From: Pocillopora verrucosa
Lineage: Eukaryota > Cnidaria > Anthozoa > Scleractinia > Pocilloporidae
NCBI RefSeq assembly: GCF_036669915.1
Contig: NC_089322.1
Coordinates: 1,684,501 to 1,748,500 of the forward strand
Direction: 5' to 3'
Length of the DNA stretch: 64,000 nucleotides
Shown: positions 10,677 to 22,824 of the stretch, one piece after another
Numbering within the stretch: position 1 is the stretch's first letter
How the letters are laid out: each line of letters begins with the position of its first letter
Made by a program: the position numbers and the translations under genes
The notes under the pieces: model-generated
Databases searched by the model: none
What the model saw: only the letters and a program-made list of their open reading frames with translations
Told to the model about the DNA's origin: nothing

Positions 10677-11704
10677 TCCACTCTGTGCGTCTAACATGGA
10701 CTGTGCGCGGTTTGTTTACCACAAAGGAAACAGGGAGAAAGAACATTGTACATAAACTTAGTGATGTGACTCGGCAGCCAAATCATTGGGTATCCTGTCG
10801 AGTTTCAAATACACAAAACATCAGATTCTCACAAGTGGAACGAAAGAAGCCAATTAAACAGGAGAGCTGGTTTGGTTATCGATGTATCTCAGCTAATTCC
10901 TAAATTAAACGAGCTTCATTTGCTTTTTACCCCAACCTGGTTATCTATTCTAAGGAGGTTAAAACAGAACAAAACTGTTTAGGCTCACGACAGCACATGG
11001 CTCAAAACTTCGATAAGTCATTTTTTTATTTAGCCATATGATCAGAGGGGAATTTCCTCGAAGCATCTTCAAAAAAGCTGCTATAACTCATGAAAAAGCG
11101 AGTTTTTATTATCAATGTAATCATTTTTTTTTTTGCATAGAAGCATTACCCTAAGAAGGAGTAAGATAAAGTCCGCGAAGACAAATGCTCGTACCTAAAT
11201 GAAAAAAAACTTATACAGGCATAGAGTTAAAAGCATCTGTTTGCGCTAATTTTAATAAATGGATCACGCTGTAAGCAGACATCCTGCAGTATTTTTCTTT
11301 CAATTTACCACTTTTTACTTCGAAGGATAACTTGTATTGCTAACATCATTGTGACAATGTGAACTATTTACAATCAAAAAGAGTTTAATCGCTAGCGCTT
11401 TCGTTTGCACAAGTCTGACGATTAACTAGGCTTGTTTGGAAAATAGGAAAACACACAACAAAACGAAAATAGCTTTCAAACAACTTATTGTGATCAATTG
11501 CAGCGTTTTACCTAATTTACTATTTCCGATGATATGGCATGTAACTTTTAACTTAAATGACTGAGTTTTATTGCGAGAGTTCACTTCTCGCGTGACCATG
11601 CTGATCGAGATATAGTTCTTTCTTGGTTTATGATAATTTGCTGGACGATTTAAGTGCACATAATTTAAGTGGCTAAAAATAGCGTGTTTGAGTTGAATAC
11701 GGTG
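10677..11704. other. 3' flank of the 9702 receptor
   Basis: Non-coding, homologous to the flanks after the other plus receptors. Short ORFs at 10685-10903 and 11426-11659 are not kept intact across units. Confidence 0.6.
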
Positions 11705-13425
11705 CTCATATTAATAAACAGTCAACTCCTTAACTCCCCTATTAAAGTGTAATTTAAAGAAAGTCTAAAGCAAGCAGATGATGAAAACGACCAAGATTTT
11801 CAATTTAGGGACATGATATTGATTGTAAGATGCCCAGGAATAAACAGCAAATAAATACAAGTTATGATCATGAGTGCAGGGAATAAACTTCCAGCTCTTT
11901 CTTTAAAAGTTAATAACTTTGAATGATTCCACGATGAAATGGTATAGCGTCACATTTGGAGCGTCACGTTTTTTCCTCAGGAAGAGAAGAAACTAGGAGC
12001 ACGTATTTAAGAGGGAAAGGGAAATTATTGTTTATCTTTGTTTATTGAGTGAATGGAAAACGAAAATAGATTCATCGATATGCTTGAAAACTTAACAAAC
12101 AGCGAAGAACGTTTCATTTGCCTTTGGTTACACTTTTGAGGAAAAAATTTATCCAAAGCAGAATGCTGCATGCGAAAACGAAAACAGAGGTGGCAGTAAA
12201 GTTATTGATTAGCCTACATATGTTTTCAGGTGCTTTTACATAATACTAGCTGACCGGGAATTTTGTGAGCGTAAAAATTAAGTACGTTTTTCCTTATAAT
12301 CTCCTTTCGCTTAGACGCAGTGATAGATAGGTTTTTCAATTGATTTAACAATTCTTTCCAATTTCTAGACAAGTTAATGGGTCAGTTATATAAAATATAG
12401 TCAAAAAATTATTCTCCTAATAAAAGTGCTTAATTTTTTTTTTTGACAGATAATCGACGGCTCAATTTTCAGAATTATCCATGATGATTACGAGGTGATT
12501 TGAAGAAGTCTTTCAAAATCTCGGAGACTATTTGTAACAGCGTCGATTTTGTCTAGCTTTATGGAAAAACGGAAGGGAGTTCAGTTGTCGCCAACAGAGC
12601 ATTAAGAGGAGACTGACTGACCAATTAACTGTCACCTAGGGAGGGAGGGGTCATAGGAATCTTATGGGAGGCTGTGTAAAGATTGTTGTGACTCGACCAA
12701 GATCTTCTAACATCCCTCCCCTCCCCCCACAGGCGACAAATACACACCCCCTCTCCCCCTCCCCCACAGGCGACAAATAACGACCAGTCTCCTAGAAGGA
12801 TAAATTACAGATGAACTATTTTTAATGGCTTTCTGCTGTAGAAACTCAGATAATACGCATTTACTTCTAAAAACAACGATTACTGCAAAAACTCATTCAC
12901 GAAAAGCGATGTCAAGTGTTAAAAAGCGATGATACCAAAATTTCACTGGCTTATTATCGGTTAAGGTAACTTAACCAAACATTGCTTATTGTTCAGAATG
13001 TATTGTTATCATCTTGAAGGCTTTGTAATGTTTTATTCATTTGCTAAGGAGGATTTTGGTTGTGTCAAGATAAAAACAACATTATCCCGAATAAGACTTT
13101 AATATGCTTATTACCCCCTCCTGCCTGCCATCTTGTAAGAAAGCTGAAAAGCGACGCTGTTACAAATATCCTCCAAGGCAAGTTTCTTTAGCCCCTACCC
13201 CGAAACTCTCTTAGCGACGACTGATCCTCACTCTGTTGCCCCTGAAAACCAGAAGAAATCGAGGCTTTAGAAATATTCTGCGAGATTTTGAAGGCATTTT
13301 CAAATTACCATATAATCATCATAGATACGCCCGAAATTTAAGCCGTCGATTATCTGTATAGACAAACTTTTGAACACTTCTTTTTCGAGACTAATGTTTT
13401 CAATACATCTAATTTTATTACAGAG
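11705..13425. repeat. Long inverted repeat, unit 2 (right arm truncated)
   Basis: Left arm about 11705-12545. The right arm begins near 13245 but is cut at about 13425, where it jumps to the GCTTTTGAGGCAGAAGGATG module. The spacer carries a short tandem duplication of a C-rich segment (CCCCACAGGCGACAAATA occurs twice between 12720 and 12780). Confidence 0.65.
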
Positions 13426-13929
13426 TAATTTGGGAATTCTGCTTTTGAGGCAGAAGGATGGATGGTAAAACATTTCCTTCTGTTTTATTTGAAGCTGGCA
13501 TGTCACTTGGTTGTCAGTGCTAGTTTTAAGAAATTCGGCGAAACAGTTGGCAGTTATGGGCAAAATTTACAAGGGAAAAATGAAACCTTTTCCGAAGCTT
13601 AAGTCCGCAACCACCGTTATTGGTTTTAAATTCTGATTTGAAACCAAGAGCAACGGAAACCTTGATGTGAATAAAATCTTTTGTCGTATCCTACTTTTAT
13701 TTACATCCATAATTACAATTTCACTATCGATCGATGACAAAACCAGCTTTCTTGCTCAAATTAGCCTTTCCCTGTCACACTACAGATTATTCGATTTATT
13801 GTGTACTTAAAATTGGAACTACGCGATTATATTACATATCACTGAGTTTATGTACAATCTTGTTTGTCCCTATTTTACTTTGTCGTAAACAATTACTGCG
13901 CATAGTCTTTGTAAGCCACACAGAGGCGA
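13426..13929. other. 3' flank of the 13930 receptor (minus strand)
   Basis: Non-coding. It holds the GGCAGAAGGATGGATGG module found upstream of plus receptors and downstream of minus receptors. It ends in flank that is the reverse complement of the plus-receptor 3' flank, as expected if the two subfamilies arose by inversion of one unit. Confidence 0.6.
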
Positions 13930-14895
13930 TCAGTTATCAATATGAACGACACTCGATGACCGATTGTAATGGATCCGAAATGGCTGATTGTTGTTCCAAT
14001 ACATCTTTCGTAATATGTCTATGATAGCGTGTCGAATGTGTTTAATCTTCCAGCGGTAAATAACAGGGTTCAAAGATGAATTCAGGAACACGAGAGTCAA
14101 TAATAAAAGAAAAAGTTTCTTTAAAACGATACTCGAGCCATAAAATTGAATAACAGCCATACAAATGAAAAGGGGCAAATAACAAATTAAAAACACGAGA
14201 TATACGTAAAATATTCCAACTGTGTATTTAATTAGAGCAGTTAAGTTTTTTATCTCCTGAGACTGAGCTTCGTCTCGTATTTGCGTGGACTGAATGTGAT
14301 TCTTGTGCCGTCGTACAGTTTGATACATCCTAATGTACACCACGAGTGTGATGATAAAACCGAAGGCAACAGTAATTGTATTTATAAGATTCCAAGCACT
14401 AAGAAGCCCCCACAATGTAACCAAAGAAACAAATGCACTATACACCCACATGCTGACCACCACCAGAACAACACGCCTGTGAGACACGAACTCCTGGTAT
14501 CTGAGATGAAGATGAACAGCTAAGAACCTATCTACACTTACAGCCACGACACCGAGGAACGAGGCAGCTGAAAATAAACTACCTAAAATCGTCCCTACTT
14601 GTTTAGGGATACAGCCAGGATTGTCTAGTCGAAGCCAGTTGATAAGGAAGAAAGTGTATAATGGTTGACTAAATAAACCAACAGCAACATCCGAGCAAGC
14701 AAGACTTAGCAGCAGAGTTTTCAAAGTTTTTGGCACTGTTGAAGTTTTGTGGATGGCGAAGATTGTCACAATATTCAACATGAAGGCGGTGTAAGTAAGA
14801 AAAATGTTGAAGACACAGTTGGCGATACAAGTCGAGCGAAGATCTTCAAGTTCGGCGAATATGGGCAAAAATTTCGAAGAATGATTTTCACTCAC
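13930..14895 (-). pseudogene. Minus-type GPCR with deleted start codon
   Basis: The frame is open through all seven helices (DRF, LICYLP, NPVIYRW, tail SSSVVHIDN), but the only codon available at its 5' end is GTG at 14893-14895, immediately preceded by TAA. Compared with the paralogue at 49207-50181, 22 bp are missing exactly from the G of the start codon, removing the ATG and the first eight residues including the conserved N-terminal cysteine. The next in-frame ATG is in the middle of TM1 (FMLNIV). The remaining sequence is close to the intact paralogue and shows no other lesion, so loss is recent, or an upstream exon supplies a start. Called a start-lost pseudogene; 321 codons remain open. 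Confidence 0.75.
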
Positions 14896-15880
14896 TTATA
14901 AATTATAGGGGCCGCTATTTCAGACAAATAGTTGATGGGTTGCGATATTTTAGCAAGCCAATTTATCACAAGCCTTACTAAGGACAACAACGATAGTACC
15001 CTCCGTCATCTAACGTTCAAGTAAACAGTCCTCACATCTCGGCAGATGGTTGCGGTCGGTGCTGAGATAGGAAGTTAAAGAAAATAAATTAATTATGAGT
15101 TTCCCTCGGTTACCTCCATTCGCTTAAAACGTATAACAGTATGTTTGTGGAGCTCGTTTTTTCTCGTTCATGGTTTTGGTTGTCACGACAAAATTTAGCT
15201 GATTCCCCCATCAGCTTCTGTAATATTCTTACGATCCTCTCTCATTGGCAGTTCAATGGCAGCCAATTCTCTATAGTTCTGTAAAGGGTAGTCAGCTAGA
15301 GGTCTGCAAGTGGTGCCAGACCCCTGACACACCTCTCCCTGATTCGTTTCAAGTCTTACCACGGGCAGAGAAGGTCTGCTTGAAGGTAGTCTCGTAGCCA
15401 CCCCATTCACGGCCGGGCGGTTGTAACTTACAGTTCAATTACTGTTAAAGGGTTGGATCTGGGTACGAGATCACCTCGCAGGCTACTGAATTTGAGCGAA
15501 ACCGTTCATTTTTTGGCAGAAATCTAAACTGCAAATGAACAAGGGGGTGTGTTTTCCGAAAAACTGTGATGCTACTTCGGTGGGGGTATTGCGAGTCAAT
15601 TTTATTTTATCTGAGATGATCATGTTACTTGACAGTTCGACATCAATCGGGCATCACTCGGGCCATTTAGTGCTTTGGACAGTCCACCTATTCTTGTTTC
15701 GGGTTCTCATTTGTTAATTATGATGTTAACCACAGTTCCGATTGCCCGTGTGGATTAAACTGGTCATGTTCCTTCGACAGGGATGTGGAACCTGCTTTAT
15801 TCTAAAACTTATGTTTGAATATTCATGCACACTAACCTCGCCTTAGTCCCCCCATGGATACAGATGAGGCGCGCTAAAAT
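14896..15880. other. Upstream flank of the 13930 receptor
   Basis: Nearly identical to 50182-51220 and more distantly similar to 26781-27820. An ORF at 15195-15410 (minus) has a relative at 50482-50709, but the 27.2-kb copy has a stop, so I treat it as non-coding promoter-proximal flank. No clear TATA box could be assigned. Confidence 0.5.
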
Positions 15881-18357
15881 GAACATGGACTACAAACAAA
15901 TGTAGAAACGAAAGAAGTAATTTAATTCCGTGCAAAGGGAATTAAATTTGGCAACATCAACTACACAGATACAAAGGAGACAAAATTAAGCAGGTATCAC
16001 CTGGAGAAATAAGGGAGACGTTACATAGTAATGTTAAATAGTTTCATTTCAAAGCAGAAAATTGATAATGTACGCTAAATTAAAACATAATTAAGAGCTT
16101 GCAGTCCTGCTGGAAGCTATCATGAAAATTTCAGAATTAATTAACAAGGAATCGGAAAGATAAACAATGGCAACTGTATGAAGCGGTACCGCATTAGCAG
16201 TCACCCTGTATTCAGCGGTCGGCCGTCCGAGTCCTGAAATTGTTACCTCTTAGTTATTTTAATTTTCACCTGTATCAAACGGTCATCTCTATTAAGCAGT
16301 CGTGGTCGCCCTTTCCTGAGTCCCAGTGGCTTGTCATTTTGTTTTATAAAAGTCTTCAAAAGTCCATGTTGATGCTGTTCTTTCATTTTATCGGTTTTTT
16401 TTCCAAGTCCAAGTGAAAGCTGCTGTTTAGGAGAAACGACTGCTATTATCTACAAAACGGAGAGGTTCCTTTACGGCCCCAAGGTGTGAATGCAACCAAA
16501 AAAAAAAATTGTATTCATGAGTAAAACGAACAACGAGTGACAAAACCCTCATTCAAAGTTAAGGTCTTCGATCAGGCTCGTAATTTCGTTTTTTTCCTCT
16601 CTCATCGACTTTCTATTTTGATTTTAAAGAGAAGACGAAAACTTTGGTGCATATAATATCATATCTCTTTAAGTACCTTCATAATTACAACATTTCACTA
16701 AAGTAAAACCAGCTTTACTATTCAATTTAATCTCTCCGTCTTTGCTTCTGCAATTCCTACATACATTATTTCATTAAAAAATTGAAGTGAGCAGTAATTT
16801 TGACCATTGCGACATATCATTGAGTCTAAATACAATTTTGTATCTACAGTCCCTGTTTACTCTAACGACAGCCTACCATGACCGTGAGTCATGTTGACCC
16901 TCATGTACATGTACAGCATGTACGAGCATTTACAAAAGAGACTTTTTCTATTGCCTTCTTCGAAGTTTCTCAATGATTTATGCCTTTAACTTAAGTTACT
17001 AAATTCGCTTACCTACTTTTGGAAACGTTTATTAAATTAAATATACCAATTTCTATCGGTTGCATAATTTCTCAATTTCTTCTGGGGAGATTTTCATACT
17101 CTCGATGGGGAAACAACAACATATCATGATATAAATGCCGAACTAAATGTTTCTTTCATTTGAGTTCACCAGCCGTGAGACAATCTTGTAATGCTGGTAT
17201 TGCGTGACTAGCCTAGTTCACAACAGTCCACAGTCACGCTGAAAAAACTCCACCGCGTTAATCATGAAAACCAACTAGGTCACAATCTAAACAACTTTCA
17301 CAAATAGTGAGACGAAATTTTTTCCCAAGTAAGGGGGAATTATTTTCCAGAAGAAAAACGGCAAAACAGGTCTGAAAAGATTATGCACAAGATAAAAACA
17401 CTTGCGGGAAGTGAACAACTTAGTTGTTAAAACAAACTGGATTCCCTTGGCGCATTGTGTTCAAAGGAATTGGCTCTTGAAATTTTACGTAAAGCTTTCA
17501 AGAAAGGATACAACAGATGAGTTTCACATTTGTAGGAACACTTCTTTGAACGGCTAAAAGTTGTTACGGAAACTATAACACGAATGCATGAAGCTGATTT
17601 GCATATAGGAATTATTAACGAAGTATTTTTCCGGAAAATTTGAGCCATTTCGTGAAAATATGGCCAAAATGATAAATTATATCGATCTTGATACTCCATC
17701 ACATAATCGTTGCGGCACCTTCAAGTATTTTAGGGCTGCTTTAGAAACCTATCTGCAGGTCGGACCGCCTTATCGTTGGTTTCAATCAAGATGGCGAATA
17801 TTTATGAAATTCGCAAAGTTCTCTACGGTGCAGGATGGGGAGTGCCCAAAAGTTTTATTCTATGTTTAACTTGCTCTATCTAAGTACTTTTAAGCTGCAA
17901 TAGACTTGACTCTAGATCAGGTCCACGTAAGAGAAAATAGCTTCCAACCGCATTTACCTCAATCCTCACAAATTTCAATGCTCACGATAAGGTATTTTGA
18001 AAATTTCATAACTCGCTAAAAATTTTATAGAATGCAATCATTTTACCTTTAAAGTATTGAAATAAAGTCATTCTTAAATATGTGAAATAATCAGCTTTCT
18101 AGCTATAGATCGGGAAATAAGGATTTGGTAGCGCTCGATATTTATAGCTTAATAATAAGAGTCACCGAAAGCAAATTGGGCAGTTTTGGGTTGACCTTTA
18201 AAATTGTCTCATAAAAAATAAAAAAGGATGAAAAATGATCAAAATAAATGTGATATTTGTACATGGGATAGAATTATCGACGTTCACTGAAAAACTTAGA
18301 GAAATCGGTGAAGGGCCGAAATTTGCCTAGAACGTTCTTACGCGGACAGCCCCTTAA
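15881..18357. other. Distal part of duplication B, copy 1
   Basis: Matches 51220-53659 with scattered substitutions and small indels. It contains the GCGGTCACC-type repeats (16190-16320) and, at 18354-18357, the empty TTAA that carries a 4.76-kb element in copy 2. The only ORF preserved in both copies is at 17660-17869. Confidence 0.6.
17660..17869 (+). other. Small ORF kept in both duplication B copies (69 codons)
   Basis: The ORF beginning MAKMINYIDLDTPSHNRC is open in both copies (partner 52971-53180). Over 210 bp I count five differences: three synonymous, two replacing Ile/Met and Val/Met, and no indel, while nearby DNA does contain indels. A YY1-like CAAGATGGCG sits inside it at about 17790, with a second ATG frame of about 30 codons. 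No domain recognised, no signal peptide. It may be chance. Confidence 0.25.
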
Positions 18358-19083
18358 CTTGTCCAGAAATAAAAAATGACTGTCAAATTGATGTCAAAAC
18401 CTATCTGTTATTTTCATCTACGCGAAAGGAGATGACAACATTTCCTTCTGTTTTATTTGAAGCTGGCATGTCACTTAGTTGTCAGTGCTAGTTTTTCTTC
18501 AAATTACACATTAAGGGGAGTTAAGGGGTTGACTGTTTATTACCTAAAGGAGAAGTTCGTTTTTACTATTACAGAGTAATTTGGGAATTCTGCTTTTGAG
18601 GCAGAAGGATCGATGGCAAAACATTTCCTTCTGTTTTATTTGAAGTTGGCATGTCACTTGGTTGTCAGTGCTAGTTTTAAGAGATTCGGCGAAACAGTTG
18701 GCAGTTATGGGCAAAATTTACAAGGGAAAAATAAAACATTTTTCCGAAGCTTAAGTCCGCAACCACCATTATTGGTTTTAAATTCTGATTTGAAACTAAG
18801 AGCGACGGAAACCTTGATGTGAATAAAATCTTGAGTCGTATCCTACTTTTATTTACATCCATAATTACAATTTTCCATCTATCGATGACAAAACCAGCTT
18901 TCTTGCTCAAATTGGCCTTTCCCTTCCACACTACAGATTATTCGATTTATTGCGTAATTAAAATTGGAACTAAGCGATTATTAGAATGCTGGGTCATATC
19001 ACTCAGTTTATGTACAATCTTGTTTGTCCCCATTTCACTTTGTAGTAAACAACTACTGTGCGTAGTGTTTGTAAGCCACACAG
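18358..19083. other. Unit remnant without its GPCR
   Basis: 18440-19083 is the standard 3' flank of a minus-strand receptor, up to GTAAGCCACACAGA. In other units the receptor stop codon region follows within about 20 bp. Here the sequence changes to unrelated DNA at 19084 and no receptor sequence follows, so the gene was lost at this breakpoint. Confidence 0.65.
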
Positions 19084-20119
19084 ATACTGCCGTGACCCTT
19101 CATCGCTCAAATGACGTTGCGACATGCTGATAAAGATTTCACAGCTCAAATGTATTCAAAATCGCTAATGAATGAAACGCTCTTGAGGTTGCCCTGTAGG
19201 CGCTCGGTTAGAACAAATTAGAAAAAAAAAAAAACCTTGACAAAAGGACTTTTCACCGCTTTTTCGTTAGATTCTCGATAGAGCTATCCAACAATTTGGC
19301 AAATTTCTATTTTAAAATAATCGATTATGATAGACCATCAAATCTAACTGCTTTGCACCGATGCATTTTATCATTTAGGCAAAGGAAAAGAAGGTAAAAG
19401 TATTTACATGTAATATGCCCAGTTCCTGAACTTTCGAAAGCATTTCTGTGGTTTCATTTGTGACGTTACTGTTGTTATTTCTGTCAAAAAGCGGAAATAG
19501 GTAACATTAGCCAAATCAGAGGTTTCCTTCTAAATCTAACCAAGAAAAATCGCATCAACAGTGCAGCTTGTATTTCCGATGAAAAAACAAGCAAACAAAC
19601 AAAGTAAGAGGCAAAAGGAATAATTAAGGGACTTACGAAGGATTCAACTCAAAACATTTTTCCTCTGAAACAACCTCCTTGCGAAAGGTCTGGGTGCGAG
19701 ACTAGGCACTGCAGTATTCTGATGATCCCTCCCCTCCACCTTCATTGACTTTTTATGATCTCCCGTCTTATGTAGTTATATACAATTACCACTATTGAAA
19801 ATATATGCAAGTAATTCGCTCAATACACACAACAGCGAAATTTGAAAGAAGCAGAACAGCAAGTTTATTTTATTACTGAACGACCACTGGCCTTTTCAAG
19901 TGAAATTTTAGCTTTGAATACATGTTTTCGATATTCTACATATTCTACCAATGTAATATAAATAACTAACCTGTCGAAAAAAACCGTACGGAGGGAGGAG
20001 GGGAGGGAAGAGGGCAGAGAGGTAGTGAACGGGATAATTTCCTTAGTTCCCCCATCAGACTCTGTTAGCAACAATTGATCCCTCATCTGTCCCCTAATGG
20101 AAACGTGTAATTCCCTTCC

Positions 20120-20150
<31 letters not shown>

Positions 20151-20450
20151 AAGCCCTCCGACACCATCCCTCAGTCGATAAACATAAATAATGACTGTTC
20201 CCTTGGATTTCAAATTTATTCAAACGTAAAGCTAACCAGAACTAAGGAGAATTGTTCTTCACCCAAACACTGAGGAGAAATTATTGGGACATAATTTCCT
20301 CGTCGGTTGTGTTTTTCCTCTACGCCGTCACCCGAGGTGCGGAATTATATAAGTTATTAAAGCTTGAATTTTTCATGAAAACCCGGAAATTGAAGAAATC
20401 TATTATTTGTGAACTTTTCTGAAATAATTTTCTGTTGACTTGAACAAAAT
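19084..20450. other. Unique sequence
   Basis: The only stretch of more than 1 kb outside the transposons that does not match another part of the window. No convincing coding sequence: the ORF at 19865-20086 (minus) shows no recognisable domain. It includes an A run of 28 at 20125-20152. Confidence 0.5.
20125..20152. repeat. Poly(A) run
   Basis: Twenty-eight consecutive As preceded by CCCCCTC. No retroposon body could be recognised upstream. Confidence 0.9.
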
Positions 20451-20973
20451 ACTTTACGAAAGCGACAACACGGGCGGCTTTAGTTCGACGTTTTAGTAAT
20501 TAGGCAAGATCGATATCTCTGAAGATGGTTCTGGCCGGCGCCAAGACGTCAGAAAAATTTCAGAACTCTGATCGAACTAAATGACTAGTTTTTTCTTAAT
20601 TGTCTCCTTTCACTTAGACAAGAGTAACTTTCAGGTTTTTGTCTTAAACAGCTCCTCTCAATTTTATGGAATTAAGGAAAAAGAGTTAACATTGTTTAAC
20701 ATACACTTAAAAAAAAAGCTTAGGGAGAAAATTGTCGATTTTACAATACCAATGAACATCTTGACTACCTCCATCTGTTAATTTGTCTGACGTAAGTTCT
20801 TTCTTTATCATTGACTTACATTTGTTGAAATTCATCACTTTTGGGAGGAAAGGTAACATTTTAGGTAGAAAGTGGAATCAGCTAAAGAATTGCCGCCCGA
20901 AATAAGAAGAAACTGTCCTGCTAAAGAAACGCAACACGTTTCAATTTGTCTGGAATAGAGGGTGCTATCTTTT

Positions 20974-20994
20974 ATGAGTGAGTTGATATCATGA
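20974..20994 (+). promoter_or_regulatory. uORF overlapping the GPCR start
   Basis: Same six-codon uORF as at 4151, with its TGA overlapping the ATG at 20991. Confidence 0.5.
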
Positions 20995-21958
20995 GCGAAT
21001 TATTTTGTGACGAGTTTTTGGATTATTTTCCCACATACATGGAACTTAAAGATCTTCGTTCGACTTTTATCACCAACTGCATTTTTAACAATTTTGTAAC
21101 TCACACCTCCATCATGTTGAATATTGTGACAATCTACGCTATCCACAAAACTTCGGCAATCGCAAAAACTTTGAAAACTCTACTGCTGAGTCTTGCCTGC
21201 TCGGACGTTGCTGTTGGTTTGTTTAGCCAACCATTATACACTTTTTTTCTGGTCAAGTTGTTACAACTGGACAATATTAACTGTAATACTTACCAAGTGC
21301 TAAATATTTCAGGTTATTTATTCTCAACTGCTTCGTTCCTTGGTGTTGTGGCTGTAGGTGTAGACAGGTTCTTAGCTGTTCATCTTCATCTCAGATATCA
21401 AGAGCTTGTGACTCACAGGCGTGTTATTGTTGTGGTGATCGGCAAATGGGTGTGCAGTGCATTTGTTTCTTTGATGATATTTTGGGGCTTACCTAGTACT
21501 CAGCAACTTATTAATTTAGTTGGCGCAGCTTTGGGTTTCATTATCGCACTCGTGGTGTACATCAGGTTATATTTTACTGTCCGACGGCACAAAAATCAGA
21601 TTCAATGTATGCAAATACAAGAAGTAACCCATTCTGATGAAACAAAGAACTTTATTGCTCTCATTAAATCCACAGTTAGCATATTCTACGTATATCTCCC
21701 GTTGTTAGTTTGCCTTTTTTCATTTGCTCGGCTGTTATGCGAATGTATGGCTCGAGTATCGCTTTAAAACAATTTTTTCTTTACTCAATGACTCTCGTAT
21801 TTATTAATTCGTCTTTGAATCCTGTCATTTACTGCTGGAAGATGAGACACGTTCGACACGCTATCATGAACATACTTCGAAAGATGTCTAGGAAGAGCAA
21901 TCGGCCATTACGGATAAAATACAATCGATCATCGAGTGTCGTCCATGTTAATACTTGA
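20991..21958 (+). pseudogene. Plus-type GPCR, 7-bp deletion in TM6
   Basis: From ATG 20991 the frame encodes TM1-TM5 and the first turn of TM6 normally (SDVAVGLFSQPLYT in TM2, DRF after TM3). Near 21712, seven bases corresponding to one copy of a TTATTTG repeat are missing relative to intact paralogues. The native frame therefore ends at 21767 after 258 residues with a foreign end. TM6 (second half), TM7 with NPVIYCW and the tail SSSVVHVN follow in another frame to 21958. As a plain ORF it could make only a five-helix protein. The unit shares a MITE at the same site as the 38408 unit, so these two are sister copies. Confidence 0.87.
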
Positions 21959-22824
21959 TCCACTCTGTGCGCCTAACAAGGACTGTGCAAGGTTTGTTTA
22001 CCACAAAGGAAACAGGGAGAAAGAACTTTGTAAATAAACTTAATGGTATGACTCAGCAGCAGAATCATTTCGTATCCTGTCGAGTTTAAATACTCAATGC
22101 GTCAAATTCTCACAACTGGAACGAAAGAGGCCAATTAAACAGGAAGTATATGGCTCAAAATTTCGATAAGTCATGTTTTATTTAGCCATATATTGATCAG
22201 AGGGGAATTCCCTTGAAGTATCTTCAAAAACGCTGCTTTAACTTAGGAAAAAGCGAGTTTTTATTGTCAATGTAATCATTTTTTTTCCATAGAAGGATTA
22301 CCCTAATAAGGAGTAAGATAAAGTCCGCGAAAACAATTGCTCGTACCTAGATGAGAAAAAACGTTTATGGGCATAGAGTTAATAGCATCTGTTTGTGGTA
22401 ATTATAATGAATGGATCACGTTACATCCTGCAATTTACCTCTTTCTACTTCGAAGGGTGACATTTATTCAGCTAACATCATTGTGTCAAAGTGAACTATT
22501 TACAATCAAAAAAAATTTATGGTTGTCGCTTTCGTTTGCACAAGTCTGACGATTAACTAGGCTTGTTTGGAAAATAGTAAAACACAAAACAAAACAATAG
22601 CTTTTGAATAACTTATTGTGACCAATTGCAGCGTTTTACCTAACTTACTATTTCCCATGATATGGCATATAACTTCTATCTTAAATGAATCAATTTCGTG
22701 TCGAGAGCTCACTTCTCGCGTGACCATGCTGATCAAAATATAGTTCTTTCTTGGTTTATGATAATTTGCCGGCAGATTAAAGTGGCCAAAAATAGCGTGT
22801 TGGAATAGTATACGGTGCTCATAT
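21959..22824. other. 3' flank of the 20991 receptor
   Basis: Non-coding, homologous to other plus-receptor 3' flanks, with a deletion around 22145. Confidence 0.55.

Noticed and set aside
14281-14523. Plus-strand ORFs inside receptor genes (also 3491-3685, 31401-31595, 49558-49800)
   Set aside because: Antisense shadows of the receptor coding sequence.
14893-14895. GTG as a start for the 13930 receptor
   Set aside because: Nuclear animal genes start at ATG with rare exceptions; the paralogue shows the real ATG lies in the deleted segment.
15195-15410. ORF shared with 50482-50709
   Set aside because: The third related copy near 27.2 kb has an in-frame stop, and the ORF lies in receptor upstream flank.
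17427-17702. 91-codon minus-strand ORF
   Set aside because: Broken in duplication B copy 2 by an indel near 52875.
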